Assembly: GCF_003572205.1 (NCBI RefSeq)
Contig: NZ_QXNY01000006.1
Coordinates: 475,087 to 539,086, forward strand
Direction of reading: 5' to 3'
DNA: 64,000 nucleotides
Origin: Algihabitans albus
Lineage (GTDB): Bacteria; Pseudomonadota; Alphaproteobacteria; Kiloniellales; DSM-21159
Shown here one piece after another: positions 7,787 through 15,598 of the stretch (the stretch's first letter is position 1; each line of letters opens with the position of its first letter). The notes beneath the pieces were generated by a model. The model had not been told where the DNA came from and searched no databases. It saw nothing but the letters and a program-made list of their open reading frames with translations. A program made the position numbers and the translations under genes.

Positions 7787-8560
7787 TCAGGTCCGCTCCT
7801 CGACGGTGCCGCCCAGGTCGCGCAGGCCGGCGGCCACGGTGGCGAGGCTACGGGCCAGCGTCTCGCCGTCGGTCCCGCGCAGGACGACCGAGACTCCGAA
7901 TCCGCCGCCGCGCGCGAAGGGATAGCTGCCGATGTCGACGGCGTCGGCGAAGGCGGCCTGGGCTTCGGTCAGAACGCCGGCGATCACGCTCTCCGGCAGG
8001 TCGACCTCCAGCGCGCGGGAGAGCAGGGGCGCGCCGCCGACCAGGTCGGGCGCCAGGCTTTCGAACATCGCCTGCATGATCTTCGGAATGCCCGCCAGCA
8101 CGTAGACGTTCCCGGTTCGGAAGCCGGGCGCCGTGCTGACGGGATTTTCGATCAGCTCCGCGCCCTCCGGCGTGCGCGCCATGCGCAGACGCGCCGGGTT
8201 GATCTGGTCGCCGTAGTGCGCCTCCAGCAGGGCCCGTGCCTCCGGATGCTCGATCAGGGGCCGGCCGACCGCCTTGGCGACGCAGTCCGCCGTGATGTCG
8301 TCGTGCGTCGGGCCGATGCCGCCGGTCGTGAAGAGGTAGTCGACCCTGGCGCGCAGGCTGTTGACCGCCTCCACGACCGCCGCCTCGCTGTCCGCCACGA
8401 CCCGCGCCTCGACCAGGCGAATGCCCAGCTCGGTACAGCGCGTCGCGATGTAGGTGAGGTTGGCGTCCCTGGTCCGGCCCGAGAGGATCTCGTTGCCGAT
8501 CAGCAGAAGAGCGGCCGTGACGACGCGGCTCCCGCTCTCCGGGACGGTGGTGTCCGACAT
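7787..8560 (-). CDS. CinA N-terminal-like (MoCF_biosynth domain) protein
   Basis: 257 residues forming a single MoaB/Mog-like domain: LLIGNEILSGRTRDAN at the N-terminus and TTGGIGPTHDDIT near residue 90 are the domain's phosphate/pterin-type binding loops. This is the stand-alone form of the CinA N-terminal (COG1058) domain, without the C-terminal nicotinamide-nucleotide amidase domain. Such proteins are annotated competence/damage-inducible protein A; relatives have ADP-ribose pyrophosphatase activity. It is convergent with the catabolic operon and lies seven bases downstream of the lipoprotein gene on the same strand. Confidence 0.85.
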   Translation of the reverse strand: MSDTTVPESGSRVVTAALLLIGNEILSGRTRDANLTYIATRCTELGIRLVEARVVADSEAAVVEAVNSLRARVDYLFTTGGIGPTHDDITADCVAKAVGRPLIEHPEARALLEAHYGDQINPARLRMARTPEGAELIENPVSTAPGFRTGNVYVLAGIPKIMQAMFESLAPDLVGGAPLLSRALEVDLPESVIAGVLTEAQAAFADAVDIGSYPFARGGGFGVSVVLRGTDGETLARSLATVAAGLRDLGGTVEERT

Positions 8561-8567
8561 GCGAGGC

Positions 8568-9002
8568 CTACTGGGCCGGCTGCGGGTCGGCGGCGTCGGC
8601 GGGCGCGCCTTGCACGTAGCCCTTGGACTCCATGCAGTCGTTGAACAGCCGGGACTGGCGGTTGCGCGACTCGAAGTCGTCGAGCCGCCCCTGGAACCCG
8701 CGCGTGGTGTTGTAGCTGCCGGATTGACTGAGGTTTCCGCGGATATCCTGGTCGATCTGACGATTGGTTTGAACCCGCGCCCGGGCGAAGGCGTAACAGC
8801 TCTCGATATCGTCCTGCCGGCGGTCGTCGGCCACGCCCGGCTGGCTCCAGACCAGGGCCTCGGGCGGGACGGAGAGCAGAGGCGAGGTTTCCCCGGCCGG
8901 CGCGGTGGCGGCCGGAAGACCGCTGGGCTGTCGCTCGGGCTCGCTGCAGGCGGTCAGCAGGATCAGCAGAGCGGCGGGGATCAGGAGTGTCAGCTTCGTC
9001 AT
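8568..9002 (-). CDS. Small putative lipoprotein, function unknown
   Basis: 144 residues from the ATG at 9002, which puts a lysine and a hydrophobic run directly before the lipobox LLTAC (Cys about residue 19); a longer frame starts 12 codons earlier but would bury the signal. After lipidation the chain is polar and carries two more Cys residues (ESCYAFAR and FNDCMESKGY) that could form a disulfide. The C-terminal CMESKGY form is common in small alphaproteobacterial lipoproteins. No enzymatic motif is seen. Confidence 0.7.
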   Translation of the reverse strand: MTKLTLLIPAALLILLTACSEPERQPSGLPAATAPAGETSPLLSVPPEALVWSQPGVADDRRQDDIESCYAFARARVQTNRQIDQDIRGNLSQSGSYNTTRGFQGRLDDFESRNRQSRLFNDCMESKGYVQGAPADAADPQPAQ

Positions 9003-9312
9003 AGCCGATAAACTGACCTGCGGCGCCGGTTCCCGCAAGTGCGAAGACCCGATAATCCGGCAAGCGACTCAAGGCTCTTCGGCCCGCCGGGCCCCGGCAT
9101 CTTGTCGCTCGGGCGACGAGGCCCCGGGGCCGGGAGTCCCTTCCGCCGGAATCCGGTCCGGACCGGACAGCGATCGGCCGGACCCACCTATCGGGGCCGG
9201 CGATTGCGGTAAATTCAGTCTCGATTCAAAGTATTAGAGTCTGCTTCTTGTGATCGGCGGAACCGCGAGGCGATTCCATACGATCGCAACATGCTCTAGC
9301 GTGCCGCCCGCC
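9003..9312. other. Divergent intergenic region between lipoprotein gene and sfsA
   Basis: 310 bases without a convincing gene. It must hold the promoters for both directions. A part of a dispersed repeat (9270-9299) lies just before sfsA. Short frames seen here have no plausible starts or known motifs. Confidence 0.6.
9270..9299. repeat. Decayed copy of a dispersed 30-bp repeat end
   Basis: GCGATTCCAT at one end and TGCTCTAG at the other, 30 bases in total. The same two ends at the same spacing occur at 26120-26149, where they form one arm side of a large palindrome. The middle has diverged. The element sits 13 bases before the sfsA start. Confidence 0.5.
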
Positions 9313-10026
9313 ATGCGTTTCGACCGACCGCTCGTTCCCGCCCGCCTGATCCGCCGCTACAAGCGCTTCCTCGCCGACGTGGTCTTCGAGGAGGGCGGCG
9401 AGGCGACCGCGCACTGCCCCAATCCCGGCGCCATGCTGGGGCTCGCCACGCCGGGGGCGCGGGTCTGGCTGTCGTCGGCGACGAATCCGGCCCGCAAGCT
9501 GCGCTGGACCTGGGAACTGGTGGAGCCGGCCGACGGAATCGGCCAGGGTCTGGTCGGGATCAACACGGGCCATCCCAACCGCTTGGCGGCCGAAGCGATC
9601 TCGGCGGGGTGGATCCCCGAACTCTCGGGCTACGGCGGGCTGCGCCGGGAGGTCAAGTACGGCCGCAACAGCCGCATCGATCTGCTGCTGGAGGAGGCCG
9701 GCCTCCCGCCCTGCTACGTCGAGGTCAAGAACGTGCATCTGCTGCGCGGCGGCGGTCTGGCGGAGTTCCCGGACTGTGTCACGACCCGCGGCGCCAAGCA
9801 CCTGGAAGAACTGGGGGACATGGTCGAGGCCGGCCATCGCGCGGTCATGCTCTACGTGGTGCAGCGCGTCGACTGCACGGCCTTCGCGATCGCCGGGGAC
9901 CTCGATCCGGGCTACGCCAGGGCGCTGACGCGGGCCTTGGCGCGCGGGGTCGAGGCCTACTGCGTCGCCTGCGAGATCTCGCCGCGGGAGATCCTCGTCG
10001 GGCAGGCTCTGCCGGTCCGGTTCTAG
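9313..10026 (+). CDS. sfsA: SfsA, sugar fermentation stimulation protein homologue
   Basis: 237 residues, full length for the family. [23 protein letters not shown] (about 18-40), the PNPG part of which is a hallmark, and YVEVKNVHL (about 136-144) define SfsA; the latter lies in a nuclease-like fold with Asp/Glu-x-Lys residues. The start at ATG 9313 places the DRPL segment at the N-terminus as in relatives. SfsA was named for its effect on maltose use in E. coli and is proposed to bind DNA; its true role is unsettled. map follows on the same strand after 170 bases. Confidence 0.92.
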   Translation: MRFDRPLVPARLIRRYKRFLADVVFEEGGEATAHCPNPGAMLGLATPGARVWLSSATNPARKLRWTWELVEPADGIGQGLVGINTGHPNRLAAEAISAGWIPELSGYGGLRREVKYGRNSRIDLLLEEAGLPPCYVEVKNVHLLRGGGLAEFPDCVTTRGAKHLEELGDMVEAGHRAVMLYVVQRVDCTAFAIAGDLDPGYARALTRALARGVEAYCVACEISPREILVGQALPVRF

Positions 10027-10034
10027 GGCGCCGC

Positions 10035-10049
10035 CGTCCCGTCGGGACG
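10035..10049 (+). terminator. Hairpin after sfsA, possible terminator
   Basis: CGTCCC-GTC-GGGACG, a perfect six-pair stem nine bases past the sfsA stop. No T-run follows, so termination is uncertain. The sequence directly behind (10048-10073, CGTGAATCGCGCTCCAACTT...) resembles repeat remnants seen at 26061 and 30934. Confidence 0.3.
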
Positions 10050-10196
10050 TGAATCGCGCTCCAACTTTATCAGGGAGCCGGGGCAGGCCCCGAAGACCTT
10101 GAACCGCCGCGCGACAGGTGCAAACTACCAGTCAGCCGGCGAGCGCAAGCGGCGTATCGCTTCTTTTCCCTCCTTTCGAGAGCAAGCAGAGGCGCA

Positions 10197-11012
10197 ATGC
10201 AGACCGATCAGGCCCTCGCCGAACGGCGACAGATCGTGATCCATGGCCCCGAGGACTTCGAGGGCATGCGCCGGGCCGGCCGTTTGGCGGCCGAGGCACT
10301 GGACTACCTGACGCCCCAGGTGCAGCCGGGCGTCACGACGGAGGAGCTGGACCGACTGGCCCACGACTTCATCGTCGCGCGCGGGGCGATCCCGGCGCCG
10401 CTGAACTATCGCGGCTTTCCCAAGTCGATCTGCACCTCCGTCAACCACGTGGTCTGCCACGGCATCCCGAGCCCACAGAAGAAGCTGATCGACGGCGACA
10501 TCATCAACATCGACGTGACCGTCATCCTGGATGGCTGGCACGGCGATACCAGCCGGATGTTCTACCTCGGCAAGCCGAGCGTCAAAGCGCGCAAGCTGGT
10601 CGAGGTGACCTACGAGGCCATGATGCGCGGGATCGAGGTGGTCCGGCCCGGCGCGACGCTGGGCGACATCGGCCACGCCATCCAGTCCTTCGTGGAGGCG
10701 AACCGCTTTTCGGTCGTGCGCGACTTCTGCGGCCACGGTCTCGGCCGGGTCTTTCACGATGCCCCTTCGATCCTCCACTACGGCCGCCCGGGAACCGGCG
10801 TGGCCCTGACGGAGGGGATGTTCTTCACCATCGAGCCAATGGTGAACACGGGGCGTTTCGAGGTGAAGCTGCTGGACGACGGCTGGACCGCGGTCACCCG
10901 CGACCGCTCGCTCTCCGCGCAGTTCGAGCACTCCATCGGCGTGACGGCGGAAGGCTACGAGATCTTCACGGGCTCGCCCAAGGGCTGGACCTGCCCGCCC
11001 TACGACGGTTAG
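10197..11012 (+). CDS. map: Type I methionine aminopeptidase
   Basis: 271 residues. The five metal ligands of MetAP are recognisable: the first Asp in IINIDVTVILDGWHGDTS and the second Asp ten residues later in GDTS, His in FCGHGLGRVFHDAP, Glu in FTIEPMVNTG and Glu in QFEHSIGVT. It removes the initiator methionine from nascent proteins in the cytosol. The start ATG 10197 gives the short N-terminal extension (MQTDQALAERRQIVIH) typical of alphaproteobacterial MetAP-Ia. radC follows after 16 bases, so the two are probably co-transcribed. Confidence 0.96.
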   Translation: MQTDQALAERRQIVIHGPEDFEGMRRAGRLAAEALDYLTPQVQPGVTTEELDRLAHDFIVARGAIPAPLNYRGFPKSICTSVNHVVCHGIPSPQKKLIDGDIINIDVTVILDGWHGDTSRMFYLGKPSVKARKLVEVTYEAMMRGIEVVRPGATLGDIGHAIQSFVEANRFSVVRDFCGHGLGRVFHDAPSILHYGRPGTGVALTEGMFFTIEPMVNTGRFEVKLLDDGWTAVTRDRSLSAQFEHSIGVTAEGYEIFTGSPKGWTCPPYDG

Positions 11013-11028
11013 TCGGGGTCGGGCGCGG

Positions 11029-11763
11029 GTGGACGACCCGATCGGCAAGGAGTCCAAGACCGGCGGCCGGCGCGCGTCCGAGCCGGCGTCGAAACCCCAC
11101 TACCTCGGCCACCGCGCGCGCCTGCGCCGCCGCCTGCTGGAGCAGGGGCCGGGCACGCTGCTCGACCACGAGCTGCTGGAGATGCTGCTCTTCGCCGCCA
11201 ACCCGCGCGGCGACACCAAGCCCCTGGCCAAGCAGCTGCTCGGCCGCTTCGGCAGCCTGGAGCGGGCGCTCTCCGCCACGCCGGCGGAGCTGGCCAAGGT
11301 CAAGGGCCTGGGGGAGGCGGGCGCGGCGGTGCTGACCGTGGTGCCGGAGGCGGCGCGGCGCCTGGCGCGCGAGCAGGCGCAGGACCGGCCGGTCGTCGCC
11401 TCCTGGCAGAAGCTGCTCGACTACTGCCGCGTGACCCTGGCGCACGAGCGGGTCGAGTGTTTCCACGTCCTCTTCCTCGACCGCAAGAACAAGCTGATCG
11501 CCGACGAGCGCCAGCAGCGCGGCACGGTCGACCACACCCCGGTCTACCCGCGCGAGGTGGTCAAGCGCGCGCTGGAACTGAACGCCTCCGCAATCATCCT
11601 GGTCCACAACCACCCCTCCGGCGACCCCACCCCCAGCCAGGCCGACATCGCCATGACCCAGGCGGTGGTGGAGGCCGCCGCCAAGCTGGAGATCCGCGTC
11701 CACGACCACGTGGTCATCGGCCGCGAGGGACACGCGAGTTTCAAGTCGCTGGGGTTGTTGTAG
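11029..11763 (+). CDS. radC: RadC-family JAB-domain protein
   Basis: 244 residues from GTG 11029. It has an N-terminal helix-hairpin-helix-like region (ELLEMLLFAANPRGDTKPLAKQLLGRFGSL) and a C-terminal MPN/JAB domain with the JAMM metal motif LVHNHPSGDPTPSQADI near residue 200. RadC was once linked to DNA repair, but its biochemical role remains unclear. It follows map closely. Immediately downstream the base composition changes to the A/T-rich island. Confidence 0.93.
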   Translation: MDDPIGKESKTGGRRASEPASKPHYLGHRARLRRRLLEQGPGTLLDHELLEMLLFAANPRGDTKPLAKQLLGRFGSLERALSATPAELAKVKGLGEAGAAVLTVVPEAARRLAREQAQDRPVVASWQKLLDYCRVTLAHERVECFHVLFLDRKNKLIADERQQRGTVDHTPVYPREVVKRALELNASAIILVHNHPSGDPTPSQADIAMTQAVVEAAAKLEIRVHDHVVIGREGHASFKSLGLL

Positions 11764-11832
11764 GAGGGGGCGGCGGCGGCTTCTAGCTGATCGCGGGGGC
11801 TAAGTGATTCTAATGACTCGTATTTTGAGAAC

Positions 11833-11860
11833 TTGACTAACATACTGATTCTGCGACAAT
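11833..11860 (+). promoter_or_regulatory. Putative sigma-70 promoter for the methyltransferase
   Basis: TTGACT (11833-11838), 16 bases, then GACAAT (11855-11860). Transcription would begin near 11867, practically at the ATG (11868). As no ribosome binding site is visible, a leaderless message is likely. Confidence 0.4.
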
Positions 11861-11867
11861 TTTAGTG

Positions 11868-12461
11868 ATGGATGCGACATACCAAATCAATGGTGGCTTT
11901 AAGCCCACCACTAAGCGCAATGCGGATCTGGACGGACCAGACTTCTATCCGACGCCGCGATGGGCCACTTTCGCTTTGATCGATAACGAATCGTTCAAGG
12001 GCGACATTTGGGAATGTGCTTGTGGGGATGGCGAGATGTCTAAAGTCCTAGATGAAACCGGTAGTGTTGTTATCAGTTCCGATCTTTTTAATCGCGGTTT
12101 TGGCGAGGTTGGTCACGACTTTCTCGATACATCGCGCCGTGCTCCGAACATTGTCACTAACCCGCCGTTCCACAGCGCTGAGGGCTTTGTCGCCTCTGCT
12201 TTGAAGCAAGCTGATGAGAAGTTTGCGCTCTTACTCAGGCTCGCTTTTCTTGAGGGGGCAAAGCGAGCCCGCACGATCTTTAGCACGACGCCACCAAGCC
12301 GTGTTTGGGTCTTCAGCGAGCGGATCACATTCTACATGAAAGGTGCTAAGCGAGCGGGTTCTGGTACTACTGCCTACGCTTGGGTGGTTTGGGACAAGCA
12401 TGCGTCCGGCGGCACAGAACTCAAATGGCTTGAGCCCGGCTATAAGGCCAAATATTCCTAG
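11868..12461 (+). CDS. Orphan DNA adenine-type methyltransferase-like protein
   Basis: 197 residues. FYPTPRWATFALID at about residues 27-40 and WECACGDGEMSKVL near 50 (SAM-binding motif I) precede ISSDLFNRGFGEVGHDFL and the catalytic NPPF (motif IV, near residue 102), as in N6-adenine methyltransferases. This small one-domain form is common in phages and prophages. There is no restriction endonuclease beside it, so it is an orphan. Codons are far richer in A/T than in the flanking radC and lysE genes, a clear sign of transfer. Start ATG 11868; GTG 11865 is possible. Convergent with the next gene, with a four-base overlap at the ends. Confidence 0.7.
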   Translation: MDATYQINGGFKPTTKRNADLDGPDFYPTPRWATFALIDNESFKGDIWECACGDGEMSKVLDETGSVVISSDLFNRGFGEVGHDFLDTSRRAPNIVTNPPFHSAEGFVASALKQADEKFALLLRLAFLEGAKRARTIFSTTPPSRVWVFSERITFYMKGAKRAGSGTTAYAWVVWDKHASGGTELKWLEPGYKAKYS

Positions 12462-12781
12462 TAACCCCGCCGTTTGAGATAGTGTTTACCACTGTCGGTA
12501 ATTCTGTAACCAACGCGAGGCACGTGCTCCGCATAGCCTTCGCAGATGATGTTGCCCTCGGATTCGTAATGAGATTTGATGTTCCGTATAAGCTGTTCCC
12601 ACACTTCCTCGTTAGGTCGTGTCTCAGATCGCCTGCGATCTGCTGCTGAAAGATTGAGATAGTTCGGAAGCTCTTTTCGAAGTCTATGAAAGGTAGCCGT
12701 ACTATCAGCTCGACCCGAGGCGATCCTTAACACAGCTAGCGAAACTTCGGTTTCAGTAACGCGGTCTACATCTGTGGTCAT
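12458..12781 (-). CDS. Small uncharacterised protein of the A/T-rich island, possibly DNA-binding
   Basis: 107 residues, not recognised. It has a very strong ribosome site (GGAGGGAGG before ATG 12781). The chain is charged: a helical N-terminal half (SLAVLRIASGRADSTATFHRL), a central VWEQLIRNIKSHYES, then EGYAEHVPRVGYRITDSGKHYL, which reads like the end of a winged-helix domain (a GYRIT-type wing). A regulator or restriction-accessory domain is conceivable but not shown. It shares the low GC of the methyltransferase, with which it converges, and was probably acquired with it. Confidence 0.55.
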   Translation of the reverse strand: MTTDVDRVTETEVSLAVLRIASGRADSTATFHRLRKELPNYLNLSAADRRRSETRPNEEVWEQLIRNIKSHYESEGNIICEGYAEHVPRVGYRITDSGKHYLKRRGY

Positions 12782-12823
12782 TTTGACCTCCCTCCATAGT
12801 TGAGTTTAGTCGGAGGGAAACAC

Positions 12824-12850
12824 TTTGGCGAGTCTTCTTGTTTTTGGCGA
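12824..12850. promoter_or_regulatory. Direct repeat TTTGGCGA upstream of the small gene
   Basis: TTTGGCGA at 12824-12831 and again at 12843-12850, 19 bases apart (nearly two helical turns), 43 bases upstream of the 12781 start. Such spacing suits a dimeric regulator, perhaps the product of the small gene itself. The rest of 12782-13031 holds no recognisable gene. Confidence 0.3.
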
Positions 12851-13031
12851 ACCACGCTAGTTTGCTTTTATAGGATGTACGAAACAGAACATCATCTTAC
12901 GGTCGCAGCACAAAACGGTTGATCACACGTCGGCCTTTGAGGCGAATTGATTAGTTGCGCTTCTGAAACAAATGCGGCTGCCAAGCTGGATGCCTTCGAC
13001 GCTTAACAACCACGCCACCCCAGACCCCCGC

Positions 13032-13406
13032 TCAACGGTCTGACATAGCGATCTTATAGCTCGCGAAAACGAAGAAGGTGCCGAGGGCGCCGTCGACCGG
13101 GCGTTGGGCCTTGCGGTAGCCGGCGACCATCGGGCCGGTCGAGAAGGCGACGGCATAGGTCAGGTGGCCGGCGATGGAGATGATGCCGGTGCCCAGGACG
13201 ACGATGCCGCCGACCCAGACGGGGGCGGTCGGGTCCATCGCCAGCGACAGGATCGCGATCCAGGTCAGCGCCGCCTTCGGGTTGGTCATCTGGATCAGCA
13301 GGCCACGGCGGTAATAAGTCCAGAAGCCGCCCTCGGCCTCGACGGCCCGCACCGGCATCTCCTTGCCCTTCCAGGCGGCCGAAAAGGCCTTGAAGGCCAG
13401 ATACAG
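13032..13406 (-). pseudogene. Truncated duplicate of the LysE-type exporter gene (3' part only)
   Basis: The frame encodes the last half of a LysE/RhtB exporter (from MPVRAVEAEGGFWTYYRRGL to KIAMSDR) and is nearly identical in DNA to 14858-15232. Coordinates match at a constant offset of 1826 bases. Homology stops at the stop codon on one side and at about 13406-13419 on the other, where it runs into the end region of rsgA. The N-terminal helices and any start signal are missing, so it is not functional. Confidence 0.85.
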
Positions 13407-13431
13407 TGGGTCGCGGACAGCCGCGCTCGAT

Positions 13432-14523
13432 TTATCGTCCCAGTCCTTTCAGGCCTTTTGTCCTTTTTACGTAGCGGACCATCTTGCCGAACGCTTTATC
13501 CCTGGACCGGCGCTCCGCCAAGCTGGACGAATTGAAGGCTTCCTCGGCCTTGAGTTTGCGCCATCGGTCAAGCCGTGCCGCGTCGATATCGCCGGACTCT
13601 ATTGCCTTTAAGACAGCGCATCCCGGTTCCGCAAAATGCTGGCAGTCGTTGAAGCGGCATTGGGTCGACAGGCCTTGGAGGTCCGCGAACACATCGTCGA
13701 TACCGACTGCCGCATCGGTCAACTGCAGCTCGCGCATTCCGGGTGTGTCCAACACCAGGCATCCACCCGGCATGAGATACATCTGCCGCCGCGTGGTTGT
13801 ATGGCGACCTTTGGCATCGTCTTCACGGATGGGCTGCGTCTTGATCGGCCGCGTATCCGCCAGGGCGTTGGTCAGGGTCGATTTGCCCACGCCGGACGAC
13901 CCGAGAAACGCGACGGTTTTGCCAGGCTTGCACCAGTCCGCCAGCCTTTCCCGTGGCTCGCCGCCACGTGCGTCGAGCGTGATAACGGCGACGAGGTCGG
14001 AAATCGCCTGGGCATCGTCAACATAGGCTTGAGGGTTTGCGGCCAGATCGGCCTTTGTCAAAACGATAACCGGAGTGATCTCGGCGTCAAATGCCAGGGC
14101 GATATAGCGTTCCAGACGCGCGATGTTGAAATCCTGATTGCAGGACGACACGACAAACATCGTGTCGATATTGGCGGCAATCAATTGCAGCTGCCGGCCT
14201 GTTCCCGGAGCGCGCCGTCTTATCAGGCTTTTTCGTTCCAGGATCCGACTTGATTGTGGGTGCGCGCGATCGAGCAACAGCCAGTCGCCGACCGTCGCAT
14301 CGGGTAGGGGCGGGATTGTCTCGTCGATGCCATCGCCGACAACGTGCAGCCTGTTGAAATGCACTTCGACAATGCGAACCGGCGGCATCTCAACCAGCTC
14401 GTCAACGCTGATCTGTTGCGCGAAATGGGGCTGCCAGCCAAGCGTTTGGAGCGGTGACGGCTGTCGGTCCGATCCTCCGCCTCTGATCTTGGACGGAAAG
14501 AACCTGGAATAGTCCCGTGTCAT
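13432..14523 (-). CDS. rsgA: Ribosome small-subunit-dependent GTPase A
   Basis: 363 residues with the circularly permuted GTPase order of RsgA/YjeQ: G4 (VLTKADL, about 155), then G1 (GSSGVGKST, about 208), then G3 (DTPGM, about 260). An OB fold precedes (about 50-110) and a zinc knuckle, CRFNDCQHFAEPGC, follows near 290. RsgA helps mature the 30S subunit. It lies between a full LysE gene and a truncated copy of it, all on the minus strand, which suggests arrival by recombination. No clear ribosome site is seen before ATG 14523. Confidence 0.93.
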   Translation of the reverse strand: MTRDYSRFFPSKIRGGGSDRQPSPLQTLGWQPHFAQQISVDELVEMPPVRIVEVHFNRLHVVGDGIDETIPPLPDATVGDWLLLDRAHPQSSRILERKSLIRRRAPGTGRQLQLIAANIDTMFVVSSCNQDFNIARLERYIALAFDAEITPVIVLTKADLAANPQAYVDDAQAISDLVAVITLDARGGEPRERLADWCKPGKTVAFLGSSGVGKSTLTNALADTRPIKTQPIREDDAKGRHTTTRRQMYLMPGGCLVLDTPGMRELQLTDAAVGIDDVFADLQGLSTQCRFNDCQHFAEPGCAVLKAIESGDIDAARLDRWRKLKAEEAFNSSSLAERRSRDKAFGKMVRYVKRTKGLKGLGR

Positions 14524-14857
14524 TGCGGGTCAACTTTCATGTCTCAGCCAAGAGCAGGGCTCTGGCCTAAAGGGTCGGTGTCATTTGAAATCGCAAGTCA
14601 GCAGGCGCGCCGAACGGACGTTGAACGCGCGTCTCAATTGCTGATTTTGCGTCGGGAGGCTTTTTGCCTCCCCACCTTACCGGGACATGAAATCTCCACT
14701 TCAGAGAGTGTGGATTTAGGTCCTATTCGGATCCTTTTCAAGTTGCTCGGAAACGATGTTGGTGCGAACCGGAGCAGAGGTTCGTCGCACGATAGTGTTG
14801 CCAGCTCTAAGCATGGAGGTGCCCAGCCTTGAGTCATCGCGTGCCCTCGCCCGAAGC
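14524..14857. other. Intergenic segment between lysE and rsgA
   Basis: 334 bases with no supported gene. It contains a perfect hairpin at 14654-14672 (GGGAGGC-TTTTT-GCCTCCC), which could end transcription from lysE, and must hold the rsgA promoter. It has no counterpart next to the truncated lysE copy. Confidence 0.5.
14654..14672. terminator. Seven-pair hairpin downstream of lysE
   Basis: GGGAGGC, a TTTTT loop, GCCTCCC. The stem is GC-rich and perfect, but no T-run follows on either strand. It lies about 185 bases past the lysE stop and 130 before the rsgA start. Confidence 0.35.
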
Positions 14858-15490
14858 TCACCGATCCGAGGTGGCGATCTTATAGCTCGCGAAGACGAAG
14901 AAGCTGCCGAGCGCGCCGTCGATCAGGCGTTGGGCCTTGCGGTAGCCCGCGACCATCGGGGCGGTCGAGAAGGCGACGGCGTAGGTCAGGTGGCCGACGA
15001 TGGAGATGACCCCGGTGCCCAGGACGACGATGCCGCCGACCCAGACGGGGGCGGTCGGGTCCATCGCCAGCGACAGGATCGCGATCCAGGTCAGCGCCGC
15101 CTTCGGGTTGGTCATCTGGATCAGCAGGCCACGGCGGTAATAAGTCCAGAAGCCGCCCTCGGCCTCGACGGCCCGCACCGGCATCTCCTTGCCGGTCCAG
15201 GCGGCCGAAAAGGCCTTGAAGGCCAGATACAGCAGGTAGCAGACGCCGGCGATCTTGATGACCGTCAGAAAGGCGGCATAGGCCGTCAGCAGGGCGGTCA
15301 GGCCGAAGAGCGTCAGGGTCCCCCAGAGGAAGGAGCCGGTCCCGACGCCCAGCGCCAGGGCCTTTCCGGACCGCCGCCCGCTGGACATGGCCGTCCCGAT
15401 GATCGCCAGGATGTTCGGCCCGGGACTGAACATCCCCATGACGAAGACGCCAAGGGCAATGAGAATTCCGGCGACGTAGGGCTCCAGCAA
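14858..15490 (-). CDS. LysE/RhtB-family amino-acid exporter
   Basis: 210 residues when started at TTG 15490 (GGAGAAG just upstream); the frame is open further but would add a long basic, non-conserved head. Six hydrophobic helices are visible. GMFSPGPNILAIIGTAMSSGRRSG near residue 20 is the family signature of LysE/RhtB/YggA exporters, which expel amino acids and derivatives across the inner membrane. NPKAALTW near 130 is also typical. Its 3' half is duplicated at 13032-13406. The substrate is unknown. Confidence 0.88.
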   Translation of the reverse strand: MLEPYVAGILIALGVFVMGMFSPGPNILAIIGTAMSSGRRSGKALALGVGTGSFLWGTLTLFGLTALLTAYAAFLTVIKIAGVCYLLYLAFKAFSAAWTGKEMPVRAVEAEGGFWTYYRRGLLIQMTNPKAALTWIAILSLAMDPTAPVWVGGIVVLGTGVISIVGHLTYAVAFSTAPMVAGYRKAQRLIDGALGSFFVFASYKIATSDR

Positions 15491-15598
15491 ACCGCTTCTC
15501 CGTTTCCTTCGGACGGCCAAGGGGCGTGCCGGCCGGCAGGCAAGCCTCGGCGCGGCGGACGCAGGTGTCAACGCCGGCCAAGGTCTCGGATGGAGGAG

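Noticed and set aside
11764..13031. Restriction-modification or anti-phage defence system
   Set aside because: Only a methyltransferase and one unknown small protein are present; no nuclease, helicase, toxin or other effector motif is visible.
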